This document shows positions 15,452 to 23,888 of a stretch of DNA of 64,000 bases, piece by piece (the first letter of the stretch is position 1; each line of letters opens with the position of its first letter). Location of the stretch: NCBI RefSeq assembly GCF_022814865.1, contig NZ_JAKVRD010000006.1, forward strand, positions 62,001 through 126,000. The letters run 5' to 3'. Both the position numbers and the translations under genes were made by a program. This stretch comes from Shimia aestuarii. GTDB taxonomy: Bacteria; Pseudomonadota; Alphaproteobacteria; Rhodobacterales; Rhodobacteraceae. The notes beneath the pieces were generated by a model. That model was not told where the DNA came from. It made no database searches and was given only the letters and a program-made list of their open reading frames with translations.

Positions 15452-16528
15452 TTACATATCCAACAGGCCGCGCTGACGCAGCAGAATCCAGAGGAAGAAG
15501 GGCCCACCCAGGGTCGCTGTCACGATCCCGATAGGAAGTTCAGCAGGCGCGATGATAACTCGGCTGATCACGTCCGCGATGAGAAGAAGTGCCGCACCAA
15601 GAAGCGCGGAGTTCACCAGAAGATAGCGATGATCCGGCCCGACCATCAGACGAAGCAGATGCGGCACGACGATGCCGATAAAACCGATGCCACCCGCAAC
15701 CGCAACGGCGGCCCCAACCGCACCGGCAACCATCAAGATCGCGGTGTTTTTTAAACGCTGAACCGAAATTCCGATATGGGATGCAGCCGCTTCTCCTAGG
15801 GCGAGCGCATTGAGGCCGCGCGCAAGGAAAGGCACAATCGCAAGGGCAAGAAGGATCAACGGTGCAGCCGCGATGACCTTAGTCCATGTTGCGCCAGCCA
15901 ATGATCCCATGCCCCAGAAGGTCAGTGTCCGAAGTTGTGCATCGTCCGCGATATAGACAAGGACACCCTGCAGCGCCCCGGCAAGCGCTCCTAGTGCGAT
16001 CCCGGCAAGCAGCATGGTTGCGACAGAGGTGCGGCCCCGACGGGTCGACACCTTATAAAGAAGGATCGTGCTCAGCCAACCGCCAACGAACGCGGCGACA
16101 GAGACTAGGTAGTAGCCGAACATCGCGGCAACCGTTGCCGGGAGAAGTCCTCCGAGCACGATTGCGACAATCGCACCGAGACCGGCACCTGCGCTCACAC
16201 CGACAAGGCCCGGATCGGCAAGCGGATTGCGGAACAAACCCTGCATTACCGCGCCCGACACCGCAAGCGCAGCCCCGACGAGCATGCCCATCACGGTGCG
16301 AGGCAGGCGGATATCCAGAAGTACGATACGATCCCGCGCAGAAAGCGCCTCGCCATTGGCGAGCCCAATCAATGCGTCCCAGAGCGAGGTGCCCGATGCG
16401 CCAATCGCAAGGCTAAGCAGTGCGGCGGCAAACAGGATGAACACTAGCGCAAAGGAAAGCGCACGGGCCTTTTGGCTCCGGTCGCCGGCGAGTGCGGGAT
16501 CCGGCATGACATGTGTCAGAAAGGTCAA
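15452..16528 (-). CDS. hmuU: Heme ABC transporter permease (FecCD family)
   Basis: A 358-residue inner-membrane permease of the BtuC/FecCD/HmuU family, with about ten hydrophobic helices. Typical family segments are LLDIRLPRTVMGMLVGAALA, GAVMQGLFRNPLADPGLVG and the cytoplasmic coupling helix region near VPHLLRLMVGPDHRYLL. It forms the heme path across the inner membrane as a homodimer with HmuV. It lies 3 bp after hmuT and 4 bp before hmuV. The first ATG is used; a second one (residue 8) is equally possible. Confidence 0.92.
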   Translation of the reverse strand: MTFLTHVMPDPALAGDRSQKARALSFALVFILFAAALLSLAIGASGTSLWDALIGLANGEALSARDRIVLLDIRLPRTVMGMLVGAALAVSGAVMQGLFRNPLADPGLVGVSAGAGLGAIVAIVLGGLLPATVAAMFGYYLVSVAAFVGGWLSTILLYKVSTRRGRTSVATMLLAGIALGALAGALQGVLVYIADDAQLRTLTFWGMGSLAGATWTKVIAAAPLILLALAIVPFLARGLNALALGEAAASHIGISVQRLKNTAILMVAGAVGAAVAVAGGIGFIGIVVPHLLRLMVGPDHRYLLVNSALLGAALLLIADVISRVIIAPAELPIGIVTATLGGPFFLWILLRQRGLLDM

Positions 16529-16531
16529 GGA

Positions 16532-17401
16532 TCAGCTTCCGGCTTGGTTCAGGGCGGTTGCGAGGCTTGTCACGGCTTCTGCTGTTCGAACGGAGAAACC
16601 GAGCATCATCATCCCATCGAGGCGCACCACGGCATTGTTCTGTCCCGCAGGGGTTGCCGCGAGGGCCGGGTTGGAGAATATCTGTTCATTGGTGATCCCC
16701 ATTGGACCAGACCGTTCCATCAAGAGGATGACATCGGCATTGCTTGCCAGAATGGCTTCTTCAGTGATCGGCTTGTATCCTTCAAAGCCGCTCGCTGCGT
16801 TGACTGCCCCGGCGAGTTCAATGATGCCTTGCGCAGAGGAGTTCTGTCCGGCTGCCATAACACGCCCATTGGCCAGTGACAGAATAAAGAGGACGCGTTT
16901 TTCTTCGAGGCCTGCTGTCGCCGCTTTGGCTTTGGCGAGATCGTTGCTCACCTTTTCAGAAAGCGCGGCGCCTTTCTCCGGCACGCCAAGCGCCTCGGAA
17001 ACGGCAGTGATCTTGGCAACCACAGCATCGCCGGTAAAGCCTTCGGGGATTTCGACAACAGGAATGGCCGCTTCTTGCAGGATATCCATCGCTTCCGGCG
17101 GGCCGGCCCCCTCGAGGCTAATGATCAGATCGGGATCGACGGAAAGAATGCCCTCGGGCGAGAGGCGACGAATATATCCGATATCAGGAAGTTCCCGCGC
17201 GGCTTCCGGGTGGTTCGATGTCGTATCGCGCGCCACGAGGCGGTCTTCTTCGCCGAGCGCAAAGACGATCTCTGTGATCGCGCCACCCACCGCGACGATG
17301 CGGTTCGGCTCTTCCTCGGCCTGCGCAGAAACCGCGAGGGCGGCTGCGAAAATGCCCCCGATCGGAGCACGGAAGCTTCTCAAGATCTGAAAAAATGTCA
17401 T
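16532..17401 (-). CDS. hmuT: Periplasmic heme-binding protein
   Basis: A 289-residue substrate-binding protein of the class III (TroA/BtuF/HmuT) fold. Residues 1-28 form a signal peptide ending at Ala-Gln-Ala. The mature protein begins with RIVAVGGAITEIVFALGEED, and continues with the PDIGYIRRLSPEGILSVDPDLII stretch, both standard in heme-binding HmuT proteins. It captures heme in the periplasm and delivers it to HmuU. It overlaps hmuS by 4 bp, so the two are co-translated. Confidence 0.9.
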   Translation of the reverse strand: MTFFQILRSFRAPIGGIFAAALAVSAQAEEEPNRIVAVGGAITEIVFALGEEDRLVARDTTSNHPEAARELPDIGYIRRLSPEGILSVDPDLIISLEGAGPPEAMDILQEAAIPVVEIPEGFTGDAVVAKITAVSEALGVPEKGAALSEKVSNDLAKAKAATAGLEEKRVLFILSLANGRVMAAGQNSSAQGIIELAGAVNAASGFEGYKPITEEAILASNADVILLMERSGPMGITNEQIFSNPALAATPAGQNNAVVRLDGMMMLGFSVRTAEAVTSLATALNQAGS

Positions 17402-18450
17402 GCCGGGACATCCTCTTTAAGGGTTTCCAACTCGGCAATCATGTCATTCCATCGGCCAGCGCCTTCATCGTCCCGCAGCACACCGAAGAACTGAGCGATA
17501 AGACCTCCTTCAGCGTCAAACGCCTCCACAGAGATCGCGTCCCCCGCCCGCGTGGCCTTGGTAACAGCGTAAATCTCGGCGATGTGATCTTTGCGCAGAT
17601 GCATATCGAAACCGGGATCAAGCACATTGATCCAAGGCCCCATATCGACGATGCGGTGCACCGGTCCGGTATGAATTTCGATACACCCCATGTTTCCGAC
17701 GAAGACCATGATCGAGATCTCGCGCTCGGCCGCGCGATGAAGAAGCGTTTCAACGGCGTCGTTGCCGAGCCGGCGTGCATAGGGTTCTCCCGCGACGCGG
17801 TAGGCCCCAAGCCGGTTCATCTTGATGCGACGGGTCATCATGAGGAATTGATGCGTGTCGGTGATCTTGTCCCATTCGCTGCGCAGGCGGTCAGCCTGAT
17901 CTGGGGTGCCCTTGGCGCCTTCGGTCGGCTTGCGGGGGGAGACGGTCAGAGTGTCGGACTGGTCCTCGATCTTTAGCTCTTCGACCACGGGCGCCCAGGC
18001 GTCCGCGTTCGAGCCTTCGCGCAAGAAAACCTTGTGAACCGCATCACCCGCCGCGTCGAAGACCTGAATCGTGCGGCGCATTCCGCGGTCGGTTTCCTGT
18101 TCGATGGCAAATCCATGGACCCAGTGTTTCGGGAACATGCGCAGGTCGATATCTTCATTGACGACAAGCGCGGCATGTTCACCAGGGCGAAACCCATCGT
18201 ACACACCGACTTTCTCGATCACACAGCTTTCGTTGCGCGTCAAAGCCATGACCTCGCCGAAGCGATTGAGCGCGGGCATGATGCGGTCCATATCTGCGGT
18301 GATTCTCGTCACAGTGTCGCCCACGTGCGCGGCGACGAGCTGCGCCTCGGAAATTCCGAGTTTGTCGGCGAGATCGCGGTCGCGCATCTTTGGGTTCTCG
18401 GCGCGAGCGGCCTTGATTTCTGTTGCAGTCCTGACGTTTGCCTCTTCCAA
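17398..18450 (-). CDS. hmuS: Hemin-degrading / heme-trafficking factor HmuS (ChuS family)
   Basis: A protein of about 350 residues with the two-repeat ChuS/HmuS architecture: TRITADMDRIMPALNRFGEVMALTRNESCV in the first half (I quote positions about 46-75) and the related segment around RRLGNDAVETLLHRAAERE in the second. These cytoplasmic proteins bind incoming heme and release iron or pass it on. I place the start at the TTG at 18450, because AAGGAG lies just upstream and the length then matches the family; an ATG at 18486 would add 12 unconserved residues. It is the first gene of the heme operon and overlaps hmuT by 4 bp. Confidence 0.88.
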   Translation of the reverse strand: MEEANVRTATEIKAARAENPKMRDRDLADKLGISEAQLVAAHVGDTVTRITADMDRIMPALNRFGEVMALTRNESCVIEKVGVYDGFRPGEHAALVVNEDIDLRMFPKHWVHGFAIEQETDRGMRRTIQVFDAAGDAVHKVFLREGSNADAWAPVVEELKIEDQSDTLTVSPRKPTEGAKGTPDQADRLRSEWDKITDTHQFLMMTRRIKMNRLGAYRVAGEPYARRLGNDAVETLLHRAAEREISIMVFVGNMGCIEIHTGPVHRIVDMGPWINVLDPGFDMHLRKDHIAEIYAVTKATRAGDAISVEAFDAEGGLIAQFFGVLRDDEGAGRWNDMIAELETLKEDVPA

Positions 18451-18553
18451 GGGGCTCTCCTTCGCGCATTGTTTTGGAATGTGCATCTGGCTAGCGCCCA
18501 CGGGGACACGATCGCTGGATCAGCAGGCGCAGCTATGGCGCCGAATTTCGACA

Positions 18554-18582
18554 AAAATAGTCGGCTTTATTTTGGAGTGCAA
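18554..18582 (-). promoter_or_regulatory. Putative sigma-70 promoter of the hmu operon
   Basis: On the minus strand, TTGCAC and TATTTT are separated by exactly 17 bases, about 105 bases upstream of the hmuS start. The -10 region is embedded in nested inverted repeats (CGAC/GTCG with seven bases between, and GCCGA/TCGGC outside). Overlap of an inverted repeat with the -10 box would suit iron- or heme-responsive repression, but the sequence is not a clear match to a Fur, Irr or RirA consensus that I can state with confidence. Confidence 0.4.
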
Positions 18583-18674
18583 GAGGCCGTCTCACCAAAC
18601 CCGACCCGAGGGTCGCATTTCGTGCGGGAACGCCTTCGTCCTATGCAACATCCTTGGTTTCTTGGCGCGCGCCG

Positions 18675-20225
18675 TTAGAGACGACCTGCCATGAATGCTG
18701 AAACTCGTGAAATCCGAGAAGGGTCAAGGTGCTGAGCAGCAGCCCCCTCGATTCTCGCCCAAAGGCAAGAAAGCAAGGCGTCAATCGTCACCAGCATAAA
18801 GGCATGCGCGCCCGCTGAAGGATCCGCTTGGTCGCAAGTCTCTTGTCGCGCTGTGCGCCATTTTTCGAGCCACGACGACACGGCGCCTGAGCCGGATGTT
18901 TCTGCTTCTTGACTAAGGAAAGTGTCAAAGGCATCCGCGGGCGCGCCCTGGGCAAGCCGTGTCGCGAGCATTCGGGCATGTATTCCATTCGCGCCCTCGT
19001 AGATCGCTGTAATCCGGACGTCGCGATAGGTCTGTTCGACCCGGTATTCGCGCAGATAGCCGTAGCCACCGAGGATCTGAATTCCCAGATCAGCGGCTTT
19101 CATACCCGCTTCGGTGCAATAGACCTTGGCCACCGGTGTCAGGAACTCTACGAGGTCGGGGTTGTCGCCCGCCTCCATGGTGACACAGGCCAGATGCGCC
19201 ATGGCGCGCGCGCCGAGGGCAAGGCTATCGATCTCGTCCAGCATCCGACGGACGTCTGCGTGCTGATCAAGTGTCACAGGCGCACCATCCGCTCCACGTC
19301 CCTGCACACGATCCGCGGCATATGCGCTCGCGATGTCATGCGCGCGTGCGGCGTGAGCGACACCTTGCAGGGCCACATCCGCGCGCGCATGGTTCATCAT
19401 CGTGAACATCGCCATAAGGCCTTGCCCTTCGGCACCGATAATTTCGGCCTCTGCGCCGTCAAAGGCGAGTTGGCAGGTTGGTGATGCGTGCAGGCCCATC
19501 TTCTCTTCGATGCGCGTCACGGAAACAGTATTGCGGGTGCCATCGCGGCGTTCAGACGGGCAGAGGAAGAGAGACAAGCCCTTGACACCATTGTCGGATG
19601 TACGGGCGAGGACGAGGTGCAGAATATGCTCGCTCATGTCCTGATCGCCTCCGGAGATAAAGATCTTCTCTCCGGTGATGGCCCAGCCATTCTCTGTTTC
19701 TTCCGCGCGGCAGCGCACACGGGCGAGATCCGATCCGGCCCCTGGTTCGGTCAGGCACATGGTCGCCAAGGTAGCACCCGATGCAAGGGGCGGGATATGG
19801 CGGCTCTTCTGGTTTTCGGTGCCAAACCGCAGAAGCGTGCGCACCGCGCCAGGCACGAGGCCCGTTACCATCTGCAGGCTATGATTGGCCCCAGAAAAAA
19901 TCTCTGAGGTGACAGCGAGCATCAGCGCACCAAGACCCTGACCGCCATAGGCCTCTGGCACGGTCAGGCTCGGCCAACCCTGTTCGGCATAGGCCTTATA
20001 GACCGCGCCAAATCCATCCGGCATGCGGACGCGGCCATTTTCAAGCGCGCAACCTTGCAGATCACCCGGCTCATCCAAAGGCGCTATCTCGCCTTCGGCG
20101 AAGGCAGCAAAATGGCCGCCAATCTCGGCAGTGAACTCCGCGTCGAACTCTGGAAGGGCAGGGGCGCCGGCCACATGGATCAACGAGAACAGGATATCAT
20201 CAAGCGGGGCCTGAAACGGTTTCAT
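18675..20225 (-). CDS. Acyl-CoA dehydrogenase
   Basis: A 516-residue flavin acyl-CoA dehydrogenase that should introduce a 2,3 double bond into an acyl-CoA and pass electrons to ETF. Family motifs are ATMCLTEPGAGSDL (FAD/substrate contact), the KIFISGGDQD segment, and ILGGYGYLREYRVEQTYRDV; IYEGANGI carries the Glu that acts as catalytic base in most members. The C-terminal 100 residues resemble the long branch that includes 3-methylmercaptopropionyl-CoA dehydrogenase (DmdC). Here it is the last gene of a seven-gene operon with a feruloyl-CoA-synthetase-like ligase, crotonase and SDR, so a dihydro-hydroxycinnamoyl-CoA is a better guess for its substrate. It lies 3 bp from the DUF3237 gene. Confidence 0.88.
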   Translation of the reverse strand: MKPFQAPLDDILFSLIHVAGAPALPEFDAEFTAEIGGHFAAFAEGEIAPLDEPGDLQGCALENGRVRMPDGFGAVYKAYAEQGWPSLTVPEAYGGQGLGALMLAVTSEIFSGANHSLQMVTGLVPGAVRTLLRFGTENQKSRHIPPLASGATLATMCLTEPGAGSDLARVRCRAEETENGWAITGEKIFISGGDQDMSEHILHLVLARTSDNGVKGLSLFLCPSERRDGTRNTVSVTRIEEKMGLHASPTCQLAFDGAEAEIIGAEGQGLMAMFTMMNHARADVALQGVAHAARAHDIASAYAADRVQGRGADGAPVTLDQHADVRRMLDEIDSLALGARAMAHLACVTMEAGDNPDLVEFLTPVAKVYCTEAGMKAADLGIQILGGYGYLREYRVEQTYRDVRITAIYEGANGIHARMLATRLAQGAPADAFDTFLSQEAETSGSGAVSSWLEKWRTARQETCDQADPSAGAHAFMLVTIDALLSCLWARIEGAAAQHLDPSRISRVSAFMAGRL

Positions 20226-20228
20226 GGT

Positions 20229-20696
20229 TTACAGAACCTTGTAGTAAGCGATTTCAACAGCTGAGGCGCGCCGAATTCCGGCACATACGAAAAGCGTATG
20301 GTTGACCCAACCATAGCGCGCATCGCCGGTCTCAAGGCGGGCCGCGGTGCGCATGTAGTAGGTCGAGGGATCGACGCCTTCTCCAGCGGCGAGCCGGGCG
20401 AGAACGTCTGGGGGCCCGTGGCGCGTGCCAACATTCACGATCTCGATCAGTGCGCCATCCCCGGTCTCGACCGCATAGCGCGTATCGAGATGGGCCGCGC
20501 CATCCTCGAAGATTGTCTGCCAATCGGCGCCAAGGTTGAGGATCTTGCCGGTCAATTCTGGGCCAAGCGCCTCGCCGCCGATGATCGGAATGATCCGACG
20601 CATCCCCGCACGTCCCCGGCCCATCTCCAACGGGGCCGCAAGGTCGACGCGCAGTGTAAAGCTATGGGCGAGCGAGGGGACGGGGATCTGCATCAT
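20229..20696 (-). CDS. DUF3237-family protein
   Basis: A 155-residue protein with the DUF3237 pattern: PIIGGEALGPELTGKILNLG, ADWQTIFEDGAAHLDTRYAV split over residues 55-75, and YYMRTAARLETGDARYGWVN near 115-135. Members are small beta-barrel-like proteins without a settled function, often near aromatic or steroid catabolic genes. Its start overlaps the amidohydrolase stop by 4 bp and its stop lies 3 bp before the acyl-CoA dehydrogenase gene, so it is a fixed member of this operon. A role as a ring- or side-chain-modifying enzyme or as a thioester-handling protein is only a guess. Confidence 0.82.
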   Translation of the reverse strand: MMQIPVPSLAHSFTLRVDLAAPLEMGRGRAGMRRIIPIIGGEALGPELTGKILNLGADWQTIFEDGAAHLDTRYAVETGDGALIEIVNVGTRHGPPDVLARLAAGEGVDPSTYYMRTAARLETGDARYGWVNHTLFVCAGIRRASAVEIAYYKVL

Positions 20697-21565
20697 TCAA
20701 ATCCAAGAAGACGCGCAGCGTTGCCCTTGATGATATCCGGGCGCAACTCGTCCTTGATGTTGATCTGCTCAAAATCCGAGAGCCAACGTTCCGGCGTGAT
20801 CATCGGCCAGTCCGACCCGAAGAGTACCTTCTTGCGGAGAATCGAATTGCAGTATTTCACAAGGATCTCCGGGAAATACTTCGGCGACCAGCCGGAGAGG
20901 TCGATATAGACATTCGGCTTGTGCTGGGCGACCGAGAGCGCCTCTTCCTGCCATGGGAAAGACGGATGGGCGAGGATGATCTTGAGGTCGGGGAAATCGA
21001 CGGCCACGTCATCCATATACATCGGGTTCGAGTATTTGAGGCGCATGCCGTTGCCGCCGGGCATGCCCGATCCGACCCCAGTCTGCCCGGTATGGAAAAG
21101 TGCAATGCCGCCTTCTTCCTCGATCGCCTCGTAGAGCGCATACGCCATGCGGTCATTGGGATAGAAGCCCTGCATGGTCGGGTGAAACTTGAACCCCTTG
21201 ATGCCGAAATCGCGGATCAGGCGCTTGGCTTCGCGCACACCCATCTTGCCTTTCCAGGGGTCGATGGAGGCAAAGGGGATGAGCACATCGTCATTCTCGG
21301 CCGCGAGCTCAGCCACTTCCTCGTTCTTGTAGCGGCGATAGCCAGTTTCGCGTTCGGAATCGACCGGGAAGATCACCGCGGCAATGTTCTGTTCGCGGTA
21401 GTGGGCGGCGGTTTCCGGGATGGTCGGCGGGTGCGACCAGGGCGCGCGGAAATACTTGGCCATCGTGGATTGCAGATCGTCATACCCATCATCCGCATGG
21501 CAACCGCAGGGTTCTTCAGCGTGCGTATGAATGTCGATCGCGCGGACCTTGGAGATATCTACCAT
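20693..21565 (-). CDS. Metal-dependent amidohydrolase-superfamily hydrolase (CouO-like by context)
   Basis: A 290-residue TIM-barrel amidohydrolase of the Amidohydro_2 branch. It has the metal-binding DIHTHAEEP motif (His-x-His, residues 11-19), KGFKFHPTMQGF on strand four, ILAHPSFPW and the catalytic-Asp motif FGSDWPM near 245. Members include decarboxylases, hydratases and C-C hydrolases of aromatic pathways. In this operon there is no thiolase, and an amidohydrolase next to a CoA ligase, a hydratase and a 3-hydroxyacyl-CoA dehydrogenase is the arrangement of the Rhodococcus hydroxycinnamate genes, where the metal hydrolase CouO cleaves the 3-oxo intermediate. I infer the same step here. 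It lies 15 bp after the ligase gene and overlaps the DUF3237 gene. Confidence 0.82.
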   Translation of the reverse strand: MVDISKVRAIDIHTHAEEPCGCHADDGYDDLQSTMAKYFRAPWSHPPTIPETAAHYREQNIAAVIFPVDSERETGYRRYKNEEVAELAAENDDVLIPFASIDPWKGKMGVREAKRLIRDFGIKGFKFHPTMQGFYPNDRMAYALYEAIEEEGGIALFHTGQTGVGSGMPGGNGMRLKYSNPMYMDDVAVDFPDLKIILAHPSFPWQEEALSVAQHKPNVYIDLSGWSPKYFPEILVKYCNSILRKKVLFGSDWPMITPERWLSDFEQINIKDELRPDIIKGNAARLLGFE

Positions 21566-21580
21566 TTGTCCAACTCCTTG

Positions 21581-23398
21581 TTATATCGTGATGATCGCCG
21601 GATCGGCGTCGTCATAGAGCCGCTCAAGAAGGTCTTTGCGGCGCGTGAGGATTTTTCGGAAGTTCAGGTTGCCCTTGGCGGTCATCTCGCCCTCGGGCAT
21701 CGAGGCCGGTTCGCTGAGCACAATCGCGCGAGAGATCTTGGTCGAACTTCCCGAGATTTCGCGAGCGCGCTCGGCAAGACGGCGATGTATCTCACCCTGC
21801 AAGAGCGTGCACCGATACGCACCGTTGTCATCCGTGAGATCGAAGCCTTCGCGCTTGAGTTCGGCCACGTCAGGGAACACCATGACACCGATCTGGTTTC
21901 GGTCGGCTCCGGTGATGACAAGGTCCGTCGCAAGCGGTGCGAGACAGGCCAGCATGTCGATCCGAAGCTGTGCCGCGCGCACCCATGTGCCGGTCAGGAG
22001 CTTGAAGTCTTCCGAGATACGCCCGTCAAACTTCATGCCGCGATCAATATCGTCCGGATCGACGAAGACCATAGCATCGCCGGTGACAAAGAACCCTTCC
22101 TCGTCAAACGCCTCTGCGGTCTTATCGGGGTTCTGGAAATAGCCGGGCATGACATTCGGGCCTTTCACGCGCATCTCGCATCGCATGTCCGCGTCGGGAA
22201 TCAATTTAAGCGTCACACCTGTCATCGGAACACCGACGACGCCGGAGCGGTCTGTAGGTTCTTGCTGCATCATGGTGGCGGGCGCGGTTTCGGTCAGGCC
22301 CCAGGACGACGTCATAAGAGGCACTTCACCTTTCACCTCCATCGCCATCGCTTCGAACCCTTCCCAGACATCCTGTGGCAGAGAAGCGCCTGCATAGAAG
22401 ATCAGGTCGAGATCGGCGAAGAAACGTTGCCGGAGCGCCGTATCCTCGCGCAAGGCAGCAAGCAGCATGCCAAAGCCCACAGGCACGTTGAAGACAAGAG
22501 AACCAGTGACCATCGAAAGGTTCTCCAGCGTGCGCTCGAACAGGCCTTTGACGGGTTTGCCGTCATCGACATAGTAGCTGCCGCCGTTGGACAACATCAT
22601 GTTGAAGTTATGCGAGCCGCCAAAGACGTGGTTCCATGGTAGCCAATCGACAACACGCGGCGGACGTTCCCGCAAGAAGGGCAGGGAGTCTGCAAGCTGC
22701 GTCTGGTTCACGCACATCATGCGCTGTGTCGTCATCACACCCTTGGGTGCCGAGGTCGAGCCGCTTGTCATCAGGATCTTGGCCACGGTGTCGGGCGTGA
22801 CCTTGGCATGGGCCGCGGCGAGATCGACGCCCGCATCGCCTTTTAGCAGATCTGCGAACGGCGTGACTTTGCCATTCTGACCCGGTCTGCTCGCGACCAC
22901 CTCAATCCCGTTCAAGGCATCGAGCGCCAAGGCTTCGTCGTATTGGTCAGCATCCACGACATAGGCCATTTTCGGACCGACAAGTTCGATCGCGTGTTGC
23001 AGACGGCCATGCGCGCCATGGATGAGTGAGTATTGTTCGGCGACCGGAGCTGTGGGGACGCCAACATATTGCGCCGCCAAAGAAAGAAGCCCGTGATCGA
23101 CGCCGTTGCCAGACATGATCAAGATCGGAGTATCCGGCCCCATACCGCGCGCAAGAAGCGAAGCCGCAATCGCCTGCACCTTTTCGAGGGTGGCACTGTA
23201 GCTTTCTTCGCGCCAGCCAGCGCCGCTTCGCTCGGCAATAAAGACCCGGTCAGGTGCTTCATTGGCCCAGTGGTGCAGCCAGTCAGCGGTTTTCTCGGCA
23301 ACGGGGCCGAGTTCATAGTTCGAGCGCAACAGGATCGTCCCATCGGGGCGATTTTCGCGCGCTACGGAATGCTTGAGAAATTGCGAGGTGCGTTTCAC
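21581..23398 (-). CDS. Feruloyl-CoA-synthetase-like acyl-CoA ligase
   Basis: A 605-residue ANL-superfamily ligase that activates an aromatic or cinnamic acid to its CoA thioester with ATP. The phosphate loop is LMTSGSTSAPKGVM, the A5 motif is SSWGLTETAPATMM, the A7 region is FFVTGDAMVFVDPDD and the hinge is DGRISEDFKLLTGTWV. The DWLPWNHVFGGSHNFNMML segment and the C-terminal TAKGNLNFRKIL are typical of the feruloyl-CoA synthetase (Fcs) branch rather than fatty acyl-CoA or 4-coumarate ligases of plants. It lies 3 bp after a MarR regulator gene and 15 bp before the amidohydrolase gene, within the aromatic operon. Ferulate, p-coumarate or their saturated forms are plausible substrates. Confidence 0.88.
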   Translation of the reverse strand: MKRTSQFLKHSVARENRPDGTILLRSNYELGPVAEKTADWLHHWANEAPDRVFIAERSGAGWREESYSATLEKVQAIAASLLARGMGPDTPILIMSGNGVDHGLLSLAAQYVGVPTAPVAEQYSLIHGAHGRLQHAIELVGPKMAYVVDADQYDEALALDALNGIEVVASRPGQNGKVTPFADLLKGDAGVDLAAAHAKVTPDTVAKILMTSGSTSAPKGVMTTQRMMCVNQTQLADSLPFLRERPPRVVDWLPWNHVFGGSHNFNMMLSNGGSYYVDDGKPVKGLFERTLENLSMVTGSLVFNVPVGFGMLLAALREDTALRQRFFADLDLIFYAGASLPQDVWEGFEAMAMEVKGEVPLMTSSWGLTETAPATMMQQEPTDRSGVVGVPMTGVTLKLIPDADMRCEMRVKGPNVMPGYFQNPDKTAEAFDEEGFFVTGDAMVFVDPDDIDRGMKFDGRISEDFKLLTGTWVRAAQLRIDMLACLAPLATDLVITGADRNQIGVMVFPDVAELKREGFDLTDDNGAYRCTLLQGEIHRRLAERAREISGSSTKISRAIVLSEPASMPEGEMTAKGNLNFRKILTRRKDLLERLYDDADPAIITI

Positions 23399-23401
23399 GT
23401 C

Positions 23402-23884
23402 CTATCCCCTCCCTTGGCGTTTCTCGATGTGTTTCATCGCCGCGATCATTGACTTGATCGCGTCCTCCTCCAGCCCCTCCAGAAGCTGATCTTCATGCGC
23501 CGTCACAGCCGCAACGGCCTTGTCACAAAGCTGACGCCCCGCGAGGGTCACATGCAGCGCATAGGCCCGTCTGTCTGTCGGGACGCGGTCGCGTGTGATC
23601 AACTCACGCCGCTCCAATTCGTCGATAATGACAACAAGGTTCGGGCGCTCGATATCCATTGCATCGGCAAGCTGCGACTGACGCAGGCCTGGATTGTCGG
23701 CGATCAGGACCAGCGCCGTATAGGTCAACATGCGCAACTCAAAGGGTTTGAGCGTCTCAGCGAGATCCGCTTGGATCACGTTGAAGGCGCGCTTCATGTG
23801 ATACCCGATGAAACGCCGCAGTGTCGCATCGCTGACCTTGGTCAGTTCTGGGGCGACCGTGTCTTTTGAAACAGGTTTCGCCAT
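23402..23884 (-). CDS. MarR-family transcriptional regulator of the aromatic operon
   Basis: A 160-residue winged-helix regulator. The helix-turn-helix region is RQSQLADAMDIERPNLVVII and the wing ERRELITRDRVPTDRRAYALHV, a canonical MarR wing with the Asp-Arg-Arg turn. I place the start at the ATG at 23884, because it follows the crotonase stop by four bases; the frame extends upstream only into the crotonase gene. Homologues such as CouR, FerR and HcaR repress hydroxycinnamate genes and are released by the CoA thioester made by the pathway ligase, which is the adjacent gene here. Autoregulation of the whole operon is likely. Confidence 0.88.
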   Translation of the reverse strand: MAKPVSKDTVAPELTKVSDATLRRFIGYHMKRAFNVIQADLAETLKPFELRMLTYTALVLIADNPGLRQSQLADAMDIERPNLVVIIDELERRELITRDRVPTDRRAYALHVTLAGRQLCDKAVAAVTAHEDQLLEGLEEDAIKSMIAAMKHIEKRQGRG

Positions 23885-23888
23885 GGTC

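Noticed and set aside
20921-22642. A 573-codon open frame on the plus strand across the amidohydrolase and ligase genes
   Set aside because: It crosses two well-supported genes on the other strand and shows no family motif.
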